A program made the position numbers and the translations under genes. This document shows, in pieces, positions 16,625-26,215 of a DNA stretch of 64,000 bases; the stretch's first letter is position 1; each line of letters starts with the position of its first letter. The stretch comes from Bradyrhizobium sp. CCBAU 051011 (lineage in GTDB: Bacteria; Pseudomonadota; Alphaproteobacteria; Rhizobiales; Xanthobacteraceae). The stretch lies in assembly GCF_009930815.1 (NCBI RefSeq), contig NZ_CP022222.1, positions 4,878,501 to 4,942,500 of the forward strand, read 5' to 3'. The notes under the pieces are model-generated. The model saw only the letters and a program-made list of their open reading frames with translations, ran no database searches and was not told where the DNA came from.

Positions 16625-18223
16625 ATGCGAAAATTTTCACAAAAGTTCAAAACCGGCGCGTCGGTCGTTGCCGTGGTCGTCGTGCTGCTCGGCGTTTACA
16701 GCTATCGCAAGCTTGCGGCGCTGGCGGCCGATCCCACCGGGGAAAAGGATTGCGGTCCGGCGATCGGCGGCGGCGAGCAGGCGAAAATTGATCTGGAGCG
16801 GATCAAGGCGATTGCGCCGCTCAAGGATGTGAAGTGGTCACAGCTCGGCGGCAGCATCAATGATGCAAGCTGTCTCAGCAAAACCGAGGTCTACGGCGTG
16901 GTCGACGTCCGCAGCGTCGACGATATTGCCAAGACGCTGGCCTTTGCACGTGACAACAAGCTCTCCGTCACCACCGCCGGCGTGCGCCACAGCATGGGCG
17001 GGCACGCCTTCCGCAAGGGAGGTATCGTGCTTGACATGCGCGGCTTCAACAAGATCGTGCTCAACGAGAGTTCGCGATCGGTCACCGTGCAGCCGGGCGC
17101 GACCTGGCACGACATCCAGAACGTGCTGCACCCGCGCTTCGCGGTTCGCGCCATGCAGTCGACCGACATCTTCACCGTCGGCGGCTCGATCTCGGTCAAT
17201 GCCCACGGCATGGACCATCAGGCCGGCGCGCTCGCGAAATCGATCAAGTCGATGAAGGTGATGCTGGCGGACGGGTCGCTGCGCACGGTATCGGCGACGG
17301 AGAACCCGGATTTGTTCAACCTCGTAGTTGGCGGTTACGGCCTGTTCGGCGTCATCGTCGAGGCTGAACTCGATATTGCCGACAACCTGGTCTACCAGAC
17401 CGGCCGTCGCATGATGGACTACAAGGAATTCCCGGCGCTGTTCGCCAATGAGATCGAGAAGGACGGCAATATCGGCCTGATGTATGGCCACCTCTCGACC
17501 GCGCCCAGCTCATTCCTGAAGGAATTGCTGCTCTACACCTACACCAAGGTGGAGGGCACCGATTTCAAGCGCGAACCGCTCGGCGAGGTCAGCGGCACCA
17601 AATTGCGACGGCTCACGATCAACCTGTCCAAGCAGGGCCCGCTGTTTCAGGAAATGAAATGGCTGTCGGAAAAGCACATCGAGCATCGGATGGAAAGTTG
17701 CACGGTGACGCGCGCGCAGGCGATCGGTTCGGCGGAGGCCTGCCTCGTCAACCGCAACGACCCAATGCACGATTCTGTGCCTTATTTGCGCAACTCACTG
17801 CCCGACGATACCGACATCCTGCACGAATACTTCATTCCGCGCAGCCAGTTCGTCTCGTTTGTCGACGGCATGCGCAAGGTGCTGACCGACAACAAGACCA
17901 ATCTTCTCAACGCATCGGTGCGCGTCGTGCATCAGGAGAACAATTTCCTGACCTATTCGCCGGAACCGGCATTCTCGCTAGTGCTCTACATCAACCAGAC
18001 GACGGATGACGAGGGCAACCGGCGAATGAAGAAGGCGACGGAGGAACTGATCGACCTCACCATCGCGCACAAGGGCCGGTTCTTCCTGCCTTATCAGCTC
18101 TATTATTCGAAGGATCAGTTGCAGCGCTCGTATCCGCAGATCAACGACTTCTTCGCGGCGAAGCGCAAATACGATCCGAGCGAGCTATTCACCAATACGT
18201 TTTACCAGAAGTACGCGTCGTGA
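16625..18223 (+). CDS. FAD-binding oxidoreductase (FAD_binding_4 type), membrane-anchored
   Basis: A 532-residue protein. It opens with MRKFSQKFKTGASVVAVVVV and more hydrophobic residues, a single N-terminal anchor. The VAO/PCMH-type FAD domain follows: VVDVRSVDDIAKTLAFARDN, then GVRHSMGGHAF, whose His could be the covalent FAD site, then GATWHDIQNVL, TVGGSISVNAHGMDH and VVGGYGLFGVI. The C-terminal part (YYSKDQLQRSYP, FFAAKRKYDPSELF) resembles the cap of sugar-lactone/D-arabinono-lactone oxidase types. It probably oxidises a substrate on the periplasmic face. It is convergent with an operon of unknown membrane proteins. Start is ATG 16625. Confidence 0.85.
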   Translation: MRKFSQKFKTGASVVAVVVVLLGVYSYRKLAALAADPTGEKDCGPAIGGGEQAKIDLERIKAIAPLKDVKWSQLGGSINDASCLSKTEVYGVVDVRSVDDIAKTLAFARDNKLSVTTAGVRHSMGGHAFRKGGIVLDMRGFNKIVLNESSRSVTVQPGATWHDIQNVLHPRFAVRAMQSTDIFTVGGSISVNAHGMDHQAGALAKSIKSMKVMLADGSLRTVSATENPDLFNLVVGGYGLFGVIVEAELDIADNLVYQTGRRMMDYKEFPALFANEIEKDGNIGLMYGHLSTAPSSFLKELLLYTYTKVEGTDFKREPLGEVSGTKLRRLTINLSKQGPLFQEMKWLSEKHIEHRMESCTVTRAQAIGSAEACLVNRNDPMHDSVPYLRNSLPDDTDILHEYFIPRSQFVSFVDGMRKVLTDNKTNLLNASVRVVHQENNFLTYSPEPAFSLVLYINQTTDDEGNRRMKKATEELIDLTIAHKGRFFLPYQLYYSKDQLQRSYPQINDFFAAKRKYDPSELFTNTFYQKYAS

Positions 18224-18258
18224 CACTGCCCGGCAGAATGGGATTGGCATTGCGTCCA

Positions 18259-18540
18259 TCACAGAAAATCTCGCAGCCTGGCAAGTTCAACGGCGAGTTC
18301 GGCGGAGATTACTTCAGGGATCAGTTCGCCCTGAGGGGCAGTATGAATCTGGTAGAGATGACGTTGGCCCAGCGGCTGCGTCAATAACTTCGTTAGGCAT
18401 TCGTCCAAGGTGCCGTCAAAGACCGAGTATGGGATGGGCCACACAACGTCTTTGGCACGCTCGTTGTTCTTCGACGGCCATTTTTTCAGAACAGCGGGCG
18501 CGTAGAAATCCGTTTGAGGAAACTCCATAAGGTTGGGCAT
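18259..18540 (-). CDS. hypothetical small soluble protein
   Basis: An unrecognised 93-residue reading frame beginning MPNLMEFPQTDFYAPAVLKK and ending ELAVELARLRDFL. It is acidic-neutral with several aromatic and proline residues and no membrane segment. The ATG at 18540 lacks a clear ribosome site; an in-frame ATG at 18528 is possible. It follows the 113-aa gene by 11 bases on the same strand, so it is probably the last gene of the operon starting at 21415. Composition is protein-like, but the call rests only on frame and context. Confidence 0.5.
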   Translation of the reverse strand: MPNLMEFPQTDFYAPAVLKKWPSKNNERAKDVVWPIPYSVFDGTLDECLTKLLTQPLGQRHLYQIHTAPQGELIPEVISAELAVELARLRDFL

Positions 18541-18551
18541 CGCGATCGCAG

Positions 18552-18893
18552 TTACAGTGCGGTGAACCGCCTCCGTGGCAGGCCGCTGCAGCCGCCTGCC
18601 TGTTCCGCGTCCAGCACAAACAGCGCACCTGCCGCGTACAGACGGCCGACGAAATCGGCGTCGTCGGAACGCGCGATGGTGAAGTAGCTGTTCGACGCAA
18701 GAATGCGGCCGTTGGCTTTGGCGATCGCAGCCAGCGCCTGGGACGGCGGGCCAATCACAGCCATCGACTTGCCGGGCGCCGAACCGAACGTCAGCGTAAC
18801 GACCACGGCGAGCCAGCCGACGATGACGAGGGCGATCGCACCGGCAATCCGGCCCCATCGCAAACCTTCACGCAGGCGCCCGTCAGTAATCAT
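18552..18893 (-). CDS. hypothetical membrane-anchored protein (113 aa)
   Basis: Unrecognised 113-residue protein, MITDGRLREGLRWGRIAGAI, with one membrane helix at residues ~15-35 and a periplasmic segment (KSMAVIGPPSQALAAIAKAN, ending RLYAAGALFVLDAEQAGGCS). Its ATG overlaps the stop of the preceding gene (ATGATTACTGA), so translation is coupled to that 366-residue protein. It could be a short soluble-domain partner of that protein. Function unknown. Confidence 0.7.
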   Translation of the reverse strand: MITDGRLREGLRWGRIAGAIALVIVGWLAVVVTLTFGSAPGKSMAVIGPPSQALAAIAKANGRILASNSYFTIARSDDADFVGRLYAAGALFVLDAEQAGGCSGLPRRRFTAL

Positions 18894-19983
18894 AGAAGTG
18901 CTCAATGCTTGCACCCATGGCCTTGAGCTCGCGGTTGATGTCGACAAGTTTGTCGATCCTAGCCTTCAGGCCTGCCCGGCGAAAGCCGGGCCGCGCATCC
19001 AGTTCTAATGAAAACAGCTCCATCGTGCCCTTGATGTCGAGTTGAGCGGCATCGGGGGCAATCACCGTGATGAGGATGTCGTGATTACCTGCGATCTCCG
19101 CAACCCCATAACCCTGATCCAGCAGGCCCTTGAGGATGTCGGTAAAATCCTTGTAGCGCGGCGTCTGCACCAATTGCCATTGCGGGGTCAGCGCGCGGAT
19201 CGGTTTGATGCGCGGCTCCTTCGCCAGCACCGCCGGCGGCAACGTCGCGACCGCAAACATGATTTCGCGCGGTTCGTTGTCGCCTCCGGCGTCGAGCGCC
19301 TTCTGAATCAGCGAGGCATAGCCGATCTTGACGAAATACTCCGCGCCGAGCGCGAAGTCGCGCTCCCAGCTGCGCATGTTGCTCGGCGTCGGGGCAGAGA
19401 TCGCGAACAGGCCGTCGAGCTTGTCGCGGAACGGATATTTGTACCAGGGGATGGTATAGAGGAAGGCGGCATAATCCTGCAGCACGGCGCGGCCGAATTC
19501 GTCTTGCGGCGTGCGCTTCTCGCCCCTGATCCATTCGAATACGCGGCCGATGGTATTCTCGTAGAATCCCTTGATGGCGTATTCGACGGAATAGCTGATG
19601 CCGATGACGTAAATCATCGTCTTCACTTCGGTCAGCGATTCTCCCGTCGGGGGCACGGCGCGATTGATGGTGCAGAAGCTGCGCCAGAACCCGAAGATGT
19701 GACCGAGATAGCCAAAATGGCTTTCGCTGGAGCGGTCGAGGAAACGTCCGAGATCCTCGAAGGAATAGACGATGTACCATTCGGGGAAGGTGAAGAACGT
19801 GTTGTTCAGCTTGCGCCGGTAGCCCGACTCGTCGATCGCGGGCAGGGTGACGGCCGGTGCGCTCGGCGCTGTTGCGCCGGACGACGGACGGCACGTGCCC
19901 TCGACATAGGCCAGCGGCAAAAGCACCGTCAGTGCAATCAGGATTGCGACGACAGCGAGGATGCGCCGCAGCCACCTAAGCAT
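18883..19983 (-). CDS. conserved membrane-anchored protein of unknown function (366 aa)
   Basis: A 366-residue protein with a single N-terminal membrane helix (MLRWLRRILAVVAILIAL) and a long exported part. Pieces that look conserved are NNTFFTFPEWYIVYSFEDLG, FGFWRSFCTINRAVPP and YAAFLYTIPWYKYPFRDKL, rich in aromatic residues. The last ~40 residues (LKARIDKLVDINRELKAMGA) look helical. No family is recognised. The start ATG at 19983 overlaps the stop of the upstream gene (ATGCTTAG), and its own stop overlaps the next ATG, so it is translated in a coupled series. Probably an envelope protein. Confidence 0.75.
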   Translation of the reverse strand: MLRWLRRILAVVAILIALTVLLPLAYVEGTCRPSSGATAPSAPAVTLPAIDESGYRRKLNNTFFTFPEWYIVYSFEDLGRFLDRSSESHFGYLGHIFGFWRSFCTINRAVPPTGESLTEVKTMIYVIGISYSVEYAIKGFYENTIGRVFEWIRGEKRTPQDEFGRAVLQDYAAFLYTIPWYKYPFRDKLDGLFAISAPTPSNMRSWERDFALGAEYFVKIGYASLIQKALDAGGDNEPREIMFAVATLPPAVLAKEPRIKPIRALTPQWQLVQTPRYKDFTDILKGLLDQGYGVAEIAGNHDILITVIAPDAAQLDIKGTMELFSLELDARPGFRRAGLKARIDKLVDINRELKAMGASIEHFYDY

Positions 19984-20398
19984 GAACGGCGGTCCGCGTC
20001 CGCGGCGCCAGCAGGTAGCCGATCAGGATCGCCACGCCGCCGAGGCCGAGATGGGGTGCATTGGCGAAGAACCGCGTCGAGAGCGGCAGGTTGAGGACGC
20101 CATTGATCAGGATGCCGAAGTCGAGATAGCCGCTGCCGGTGAGCAGGCCAAGCATGCCGTCGGCGAAATAGAACACGCCGAACAGTTGAAAGAACAGTTC
20201 CGAGGCGCGACGCGAGGTCATCGCCGCTGCGGCCGCCCATAGCGCCGAAACCAGATGCAGCCCATCGGCATACCAGGTGCGGCGGAACAGGCCGAAGATC
20301 ATGTCGTTGGCGTCGATGAAAGCCGGGATGTAGCCGGTGAGAATCACGAAGCCGAGCAGGGCGGCATAGCCCCAGGCGCACAATCTGATGATGTCCAT
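19976..20398 (-). CDS. hypothetical four-helix membrane protein (140 aa)
   Basis: A 140-residue inner-membrane protein with about four hydrophobic helices, starting MDIIRLCAWGYAALLGFVIL. The loop ANDMIFGLFRRTWYADGLHL and the middle RRASELFFQLFGVFYFADGM are its most distinctive parts. It has no recognised domain. ATG at 20398 is preceded by GGAGATATC. It sits 33 bases after the alpha/beta hydrolase gene, and its stop overlaps the next start, so it belongs to the operon. Confidence 0.7.
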   Translation of the reverse strand: MDIIRLCAWGYAALLGFVILTGYIPAFIDANDMIFGLFRRTWYADGLHLVSALWAAAAAMTSRRASELFFQLFGVFYFADGMLGLLTGSGYLDFGILINGVLNLPLSTRFFANAPHLGLGGVAILIGYLLAPRTRTAVHA

Positions 20399-20431
20399 GA
20401 TATCTCCGGCCGGTTCGAATCTCTGCCCAGT

Positions 20432-21415
20432 CTAGAGTTTTGCAAGCGTCTTGAGCAGGGCGTCGTTGAACATGCCGGGGTCCTCGATCTGCGGAATGTG
20501 GCCGAGCCCCGGCAGCAAGGTCAGGTCCGTATCTGACGGCAGCAGCGTTTGGAGATCGCGCGCCTGCTCGACCGGCGTAATGGTATCCTTGTCGCCCCAC
20601 AGGATCGCGACCGGGACTTCCAGCTTCGCATAGGCAGTGCGGTCCGCACTTGCTGCACCCGTGTCGGTGCCGAGGAAATAATAAAGCCAGTCGGCGATGT
20701 CGCTCGTGCTGTCGCGCTGGGCCAGCGGCCTTTGCAGGATCGCGACATATTCCGGCAGCGCGCGCTCCTTCTTCGCGATCATCGATTGCAGCAGCATTTG
20801 CGTCGCGATCGGATTGGTGATGGTCAGCGACACCAGGATTTCGCGAATCCATTGCGGCTGAACTACCCAGGGCGCGGCCGATGGGGTGGCCGTCAATCCG
20901 AGGGCCGCATCGACCAGCACCAATGCGCGTGCCCGATCCGGATATCGCATCACCAGCTCAGTCGCAGTCCCGGCGCCGAAGGAGTGTCCAACGATGATGG
21001 CGGGCGGGGCCTCCAATGTATCGAGCACGTCGTTGATTCGGGCAGCCTGGTTCTGCCGCGTATAGTTGCCGGGACGATCCGAGAACCCGAACGGCGGGAG
21101 ATCAAGGGCGATCACATGAAAGCCGGCCGATGCCAGCGCGTCGCTGGTCTGCCGCCATAGCTCGCTCCACGCCGCCGTGCCGTGAAACAGCACCACGGGA
21201 ATGCCGTTCGCCGGGCCCTTCTCCTGCACGAAGACGCCGCCCGATCGTGTCGGCACCAGATGGCCGGTCCTTGGCGCCAGTTGGGCGCGCATGCCGGTCT
21301 CGCGTATCGACGCCGCCATGCGAAACGAGGTGATCAGAAGGATGATCGACAGGACGAGGACCAACAGGCCGTTGGCCGACCAGCGCAGGATGTTTGAAAC
21401 CACGAGGCCTCGCAA
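20432..21415 (-). CDS. alpha/beta hydrolase with N-terminal membrane anchor
   Basis: A 327-residue protein. The first ~30 residues include a hydrophobic anchor (NGLLVLVLSIILLITSF). The rest is an alpha/beta hydrolase fold: VVLFHGTAAWSELW (oxyanion), VGHSFGAGTATELV (nucleophile Ser), WGDKDTITP (Asp) and LLPGLGHIPQIEDP (His). It likely hydrolyses an ester, amide or similar small substrate at the membrane. Start is a TTG at 21415; a GTG at 21403 has GAGG just before it and may be the true start. It is the first gene of the minus-strand operon running to 18259. Confidence 0.87.
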   Translation of the reverse strand: MRGLVVSNILRWSANGLLVLVLSIILLITSFRMAASIRETGMRAQLAPRTGHLVPTRSGGVFVQEKGPANGIPVVLFHGTAAWSELWRQTSDALASAGFHVIALDLPPFGFSDRPGNYTRQNQAARINDVLDTLEAPPAIIVGHSFGAGTATELVMRYPDRARALVLVDAALGLTATPSAAPWVVQPQWIREILVSLTITNPIATQMLLQSMIAKKERALPEYVAILQRPLAQRDSTSDIADWLYYFLGTDTGAASADRTAYAKLEVPVAILWGDKDTITPVEQARDLQTLLPSDTDLTLLPGLGHIPQIEDPGMFNDALLKTLAKL

Positions 21416-21532
21416 AATCCATCGAAATAAAACGGGGGCGGGAACCCCTGAGTTTTAGGCCAACGCCGGTTACTGGCGACTGAAAATACCCGACATGATC
21501 AGCGTCCGGTTAACACAGGGAGAAAATACAAC

Positions 21533-22996
21533 CTACTGCCCGGATGGCGTCCGCAAGCCGTGCCAGGCGTCGCGCACCTGATGGTAGTGCACTTCAGGCA
21601 GATAATCCGGCGTGTTGAGGCCGAGGTTCTTGACGTCGAGCCGGCCAACGGCGCTGAGCAGCGTATAGGAGGCGATCACGCGGTCGCGCTGCGCGCCGAT
21701 CAGCCGCGCCTTGGCCAGGATCAGGTCCTGCTGCGCGTTCAGCACGTCGACCGTGGTGCGCTGGCCACCGGCGGCCTCCCGCTGCACGCCCTGCAGCGCG
21801 ACGGTGGCGGCGCGGACTTCGGCTTCGGAGGCGGTGACCGCAATCTTGGCGCCCTCGTTGGCAACCCAGGCGCCGACCGCGGCGGTGCGGGCCTGGTTGC
21901 GGACCTGATCCAGCACCTGCCGGCTTTGAGTAGCGATTTCCTTGGCCTGCCGGGTCTGGGAGGCGGCCATGCCGCCATCATAGATCGGCTGGGTGAGCTG
22001 GGTGGTTATGGAGGCCTGATCGGTCCCGAAGGTGCCGAGGGTTGGATCCGACTGCTTGCTGCGGCTGGCGCTGCCCTGCAGCGTGATGGTCGGCATCAAG
22101 CTGCTCTCGGCGACGCGGATCGAGGTAGAGGCGACGTCGAAATCGAAGCTTGCCGCCATCACCGCCGGATGTTCGCGGAAGGCAAGCCCGGTGGCGTCGT
22201 CGCGGCTGCGCGGCAGCAGGCGATCCACGGTGTCAGCGGGCCGGAGTTGGTTGGGTGCGTTGCCGATGACCTGGGCATAGGTCGCCTGGCTGACGGCGAG
22301 GTTGACCTCGGCGGCGTTCAGATCGGCGCGGCCCCGGCTCAGGCGAGCCTCGGCCTGCGCGGTATCGGTCGGCGTGACATCGCCGGCATTGAGTCGCTTC
22401 TGGGTGATACCGAGCGTCTCCTGCAGGAACGCCACGTTGGCGCGCTGCGCTTCCACCAGCGACTGGTTGGCGAGCACGTTGGTATAGACCGTGACCGCAT
22501 CGAGCAGCACGCCCTGGCCGACATTGCGCAGGGCTTCGCGACCGGATTGCACCTGCAGCTCCGCCACGCGGACGCTGTTGGCGGTCTTGAAACCGTTGAA
22601 CAACGTCTGGGACACGGTCACCCCGATGGTCCAGGGCTTCAGGTTCGCCGACTGGACGGTGTTGTCGGGCAGCAGGTTGCGCACTGCCTGAAAGCCGGCG
22701 GAGAGAGTAGCGATGATCTGCGGCCGATAACCCGAAAGCGCCTGCGGTACGTTCTCGTCCGTGGCGCGCTGGCGGGCGCGTTCGGCATTGAGCGCGGGAT
22801 TGGTCTGGTAAGCCTTGGCCAGCGCGTCGGGCAGGCTTTCGCCATGCGCGGCCGGTGCCGCCAACACGAAGCAACCCGCCGCAAGGCAAATGCCCGATCG
22901 AAGCAACCGTCGTGTAACCTGGCCAACTCCTGCGGCGCGCCTTGCCATTTGATCCCGTAGCCAACACGAGAACGTGATAACCCTGCTTCGAGTCAT
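21533..22996 (-). CDS. TolC family outer membrane protein
   Basis: A 487-residue TolC/OEP channel. After a leader (MARRAAGVGQVTRRLLRSGI then CLAAGCFVLAAPAAHGESLP) come the repeated pattern ESLPDALAKAYQTNPALNAE and the internal OEP features QTLFNGFKTANSVRVAELQV, SRGRADLNAAEVNLAVSQAT and QLTQPIYDGGMAASQTRQAK, two structural repeats. Trimeric channels of this type connect the periplasm with the medium for RND, ABC or MFS efflux and type I secretion. Start at 22996 (MTRSRVITF) is uncertain; ATG at 22948 would still leave a good signal peptide. It could serve the CusAB-type pump 9 kb away. Confidence 0.92.
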   Translation of the reverse strand: MTRSRVITFSCWLRDQMARRAAGVGQVTRRLLRSGICLAAGCFVLAAPAAHGESLPDALAKAYQTNPALNAERARQRATDENVPQALSGYRPQIIATLSAGFQAVRNLLPDNTVQSANLKPWTIGVTVSQTLFNGFKTANSVRVAELQVQSGREALRNVGQGVLLDAVTVYTNVLANQSLVEAQRANVAFLQETLGITQKRLNAGDVTPTDTAQAEARLSRGRADLNAAEVNLAVSQATYAQVIGNAPNQLRPADTVDRLLPRSRDDATGLAFREHPAVMAASFDFDVASTSIRVAESSLMPTITLQGSASRSKQSDPTLGTFGTDQASITTQLTQPIYDGGMAASQTRQAKEIATQSRQVLDQVRNQARTAAVGAWVANEGAKIAVTASEAEVRAATVALQGVQREAAGGQRTTVDVLNAQQDLILAKARLIGAQRDRVIASYTLLSAVGRLDVKNLGLNTPDYLPEVHYHQVRDAWHGLRTPSGQ

Positions 22997-23291
22997 CCCG
23001 CTCTGTCTTCCTGTTTGGGCACGATCTTCAGAAATGGCGGTTACCCCGTCATTCCGGATCATGCGTTGCTTGTCCGCCCCCGCCGACAGCCCCGGCTCGT
23101 CTACCTGTTTAGGGGGCACCGTGGCCACAGGCAAACTGCCGCGCGACATCAGTACATTAATTCGGTGAAATCCGTGCTTGGCTGTTGCCGGTTCGTCACA
23201 GACGAAGTTCAGCGGCATATGCGCTATGGTCCGGTGGCTGGCGTCCGACTCAGGGCGGTTGGCTTCCAAGCTGTGCCCGGGTCCGCAACTG

Positions 23292-25139
23292 ATGCCAAAG
23301 CTGTTTTCCGATCCCGAATCAATCGCGGAGGACATCATCCGCGATGTCGGAACCGACCTCGTAGTCGGCTTGCCGCTCGGGCTTGGCAAGGCCAACCATG
23401 TCGTCAACGCGCTCTACGCGCGCGCCGTGGCTGACCGCTCGATCAAGCTCACCCTGTTTTCGGCGCTGACGCTGGAAAAGCCGCGGCCCTCAAGCCTGCT
23501 CGAACGGCGCTTCATCGGCCCGGTGATCGATCGCCTGTTCGGCGGATATCCTGACCTCGCGTATGCCGATGCGCTGCATGCCGGTGAATTGCCGCCCAAC
23601 ATCCAAGTGATCGAGTTCTTCTTCCTGGCCGGCAAATGGCTGCGCGTTCCGTATGCGCAGCAGCATTACATCTCCGCGAACTACACCCATGCCTCGTCCT
23701 ATCTGCTGACGCGCGGGCTGAACGTCGTCACCCAACTGGTGGCGAAACGCGTGGTCGAGGGCATGACGCGCTACAGCCTGAGCTGCAACACCGATACGAC
23801 GCTCGACATCCTGCGCGCCCGCAACGAAGGCCGGGCATCGTTCAAGCTGATCGGGCAGGTCAATTCGGAGCTGCCGTTCATGCCGGGCGCTGGCGATCTG
23901 CCGGCCGATGAATTTTCCGCCGTGCTCGACAGCCCTGCGACGGATTTTCCGCTGTTCGCGCCGCCGGCCGAGCCGGTCAGCGACACCAAATATGCGATCG
24001 GGCTTCACGCGGCGGGCCTGGTGCCTGACGGTGGCACGCTGCAGATTGGCATAGGGCAGGTCGGCGATGCATTGGCGCAAGGGCTGATTGTCCGCCACCG
24101 CGACAATACACAGTTTCGCGCCATCATGAAGCGGCTCGGGTCGGGCAGCGAACCTGCGCAGATGGGCCCGTTCGAGAAAGGACTCTATGGCGTCAGCGAA
24201 ATGTTGATCGATGCGTTCCTTGGCCTGATCGATGCGGGCATTCTCAAGCGCGAGATCGATGGTGCGGTGCTGCATGGGGCATTTTTTCTCGGGCCGAAAT
24301 CGTTCTATCGCGCGTTGCGCGAGATGCCGGCCGAGCAACTCGCGCGCATCCAGATGATGCCGGTGTCCTTCACCAACCAGCTCTATGGTGACGAGGAGGC
24401 CAAGCGCCGCGCGCGGATCGATGCGCGCTTCATCAACACCGCAATGATGGCGACGCTGATGGGCGCTGCGGTCTCTGACGGCCTCGAGGACGGCCAAGTC
24501 GTGAGCGGCGTCGGTGGTCAGTACAATTTCGTCGCGCAGGCGTTCGCGCTGCAGGGCGCGCGATCACTTCTCGCGCTGGAATCGACACGGCCGGCCGGTC
24601 GCAAGACGCTCTCCAACATTCGCTGGAATTACGGTCACCAGACCATCCCGCGCCATCTGCGCGACGTGTTCGTCACCGAATATGGCGCAGCCGACGTCAG
24701 GGGCAAATCGGATGCCGAAACCATCGCGGCGATGCTGGCGGTCACGGACTCCCGCTTCCAGGATGAGCTGGCTGGGATCGCCAAGGACGCCGGCAAGCTG
24801 CCGAAGACGTATGAAATTCCGCGCGCCCATCGCGAGAACTTTCCGGAACGAATCGCGGAGGCCCTGAAGCCCGCGCGCGAGGCCGGGCTGCTGCCGTCGT
24901 TTCCGTTCGGCAGCGATTTTACCGAGGTCGAGCAACGGCTGATCCCGGCGTTGCAGTTGCTGCGCGAGGCGCAGCGAACGCCGCTGCTTCTGCCGGGATT
25001 GCTGTGGCAGGGAATGACGCAGCCGCCGGATGCTGCCAAGCGCGAATGCCTGAAGCGGCTCGGTCTCGACCGCCCGACGACGTTTGCCGAGCGCGGTTAC
25101 CGCGCCTTGGTCAATGCGGCGCTGGCGCGGACGAAATAG
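23292..25139 (+). CDS. acetyl-CoA hydrolase/transferase family protein
   Basis: A 615-residue protein (MPKLFSDPESIAEDIIRDVG). It shows the glycine-rich start VVGLPLGLGKANHVVNAL and the C-terminal domain of the acetyl-CoA hydrolase/transferase (Cat1/Cat2-like) family, with VPDGGTLQIGIGQVGDALAQ, FINTAMMATLMGAAVSDGLE, VVSGVGGQYNFVAQAF and FVTEYGAADVRGKSDAETI. These enzymes transfer CoA between acyl-CoA and acids, or hydrolyse acetyl-CoA, through a glutamyl-CoA intermediate. The start is uncertain; ATG at 23226 would add 22 residues. At ~615 residues it is longer than the ~430-500 of the usual type, as in a known longer subgroup. Confidence 0.85.
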   Translation: MPKLFSDPESIAEDIIRDVGTDLVVGLPLGLGKANHVVNALYARAVADRSIKLTLFSALTLEKPRPSSLLERRFIGPVIDRLFGGYPDLAYADALHAGELPPNIQVIEFFFLAGKWLRVPYAQQHYISANYTHASSYLLTRGLNVVTQLVAKRVVEGMTRYSLSCNTDTTLDILRARNEGRASFKLIGQVNSELPFMPGAGDLPADEFSAVLDSPATDFPLFAPPAEPVSDTKYAIGLHAAGLVPDGGTLQIGIGQVGDALAQGLIVRHRDNTQFRAIMKRLGSGSEPAQMGPFEKGLYGVSEMLIDAFLGLIDAGILKREIDGAVLHGAFFLGPKSFYRALREMPAEQLARIQMMPVSFTNQLYGDEEAKRRARIDARFINTAMMATLMGAAVSDGLEDGQVVSGVGGQYNFVAQAFALQGARSLLALESTRPAGRKTLSNIRWNYGHQTIPRHLRDVFVTEYGAADVRGKSDAETIAAMLAVTDSRFQDELAGIAKDAGKLPKTYEIPRAHRENFPERIAEALKPAREAGLLPSFPFGSDFTEVEQRLIPALQLLREAQRTPLLLPGLLWQGMTQPPDAAKRECLKRLGLDRPTTFAERGYRALVNAALARTK

Positions 25140-25160
25140 CGAGACAATGAAAATATCGAA

Positions 25161-25302
25161 AACAACCCCATGCAAAGTAGCTGTAGGAGGCAAAGCGACT
25201 TGTCCGCCGTAGCTCAACGAGCAAAGGCGGAAGCGTGCCCACCATTGCTTGCATTGGACGCCAGAATAGTGGGCACGGCGCTAAGCGCCTTTGCCCACCC
25301 TC
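25161..25302. repeat. intergenic repeat (GTGCCCACC ... GGTGGGCAC type)
   Basis: Contains inverted pieces GGCGGAAGCGTGCCCACC and TAGTGGGCACGGCGC, plus GGCAAAGCG / CGCCTTTGCCCACCC. A second family member stands at 55450-55540 with the same CGTAGGGTGGGCAAAG-type ends. It fills the gap between the acetyl-CoA hydrolase and enoyl-CoA hydratase genes. Confidence 0.7.
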
Positions 25303-25318
25303 CAATTCGAGCAAAGCG

Positions 25319-26098
25319 CTACCTGTTCTTGTTCACCGGCTTGCGCTTCTCGATGAACGCCGCCATGCCTTCGGAGCGGTCTTCCAGCGCAAAGGTCGAG
25401 TGGAACAGGTTGCGCTCGACATTCATGCCCTCCGACAGCGGCGTCTCGAACGCGCGGTTGATGGCTTCCTTGGCCATCGCGGCCGCGGGGCGCGACATCG
25501 AGGCGATCTTTTCGGCAGCCGCCAGCGCCTCTTCCATCAACTTGTCGGCCGGCACGACGCGGCTGACGAGGCCGGAACGCTCGGCCTCCGCGGCATCCAT
25601 CATGCGGCCGGTGAGGCAGAGATCCATCGCCTTCGACTTGCCGATCGCACGCGTCAGCCGCTGGGTGCCGCCGATGCCGGGGATGGTGCCGAGCGTGATT
25701 TCGGGCTGGCCGAATTTTGCAGTGTCGGACGCGATGATGATGTCGCACATCATGGCGAGCTCGCAGCCGCCGCCCAGCGCATAGCCGCTGACGGCTGCAA
25801 TCGTGGGCTTCCGGCAGGTCGCGACACGGTCGCCGCCGATGGCGGTGAAATCGCTGGAGAACATGTCGATGAAGCTTTTCGGCTGCATCTCCTTGATGTC
25901 GGCGCCGGCGGCGAAGGCCTTTTCGCTGCCGGTGAGCAGGATGCAGCCGATCTTGTCGTCGGCCTCGAGGTCATCGACAGCCGCCGCAATCTCGCGAAAC
26001 ACGCCGAACGAAAGTGCATTGAGCATTTTCGGCCGGTTGAGCGTAATGATGCCAACCGCGCCCTTGCTCTCGACAATGATGTGTTCGAACGTCGCCAT
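25319..26098 (-). CDS. enoyl-CoA hydratase
   Basis: A 259-residue crotonase-fold enzyme. Oxyanion and active-site motifs are [28 protein letters not shown] (first Glu) and [20 protein letters not shown] (second Glu); both catalytic Glu are present, which argues for hydratase rather than dehalogenase or isomerase activity. It hydrates trans-2-enoyl-CoA in fatty-acid beta-oxidation in the cytoplasm. It is oriented against the acetyl-CoA hydrolase gene and lies downstream of an unrelated secreted protein. ATG at 26098. Confidence 0.93.
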   Translation of the reverse strand: MATFEHIIVESKGAVGIITLNRPKMLNALSFGVFREIAAAVDDLEADDKIGCILLTGSEKAFAAGADIKEMQPKSFIDMFSSDFTAIGGDRVATCRKPTIAAVSGYALGGGCELAMMCDIIIASDTAKFGQPEITLGTIPGIGGTQRLTRAIGKSKAMDLCLTGRMMDAAEAERSGLVSRVVPADKLMEEALAAAEKIASMSRPAAAMAKEAINRAFETPLSEGMNVERNLFHSTFALEDRSEGMAAFIEKRKPVNKNR

Positions 26099-26215
26099 GA
26101 TCCACCCCGGGTGCCGCTTTTGCGGTGCGCAATGTGCCCGCAGCCGGGGTGGGCTTCAAGTGGGCGAGGCCGGTTCCGGACGCGCCTTGCCGCGTCCGGA
26201 CCGCGAGGGCCGCCG

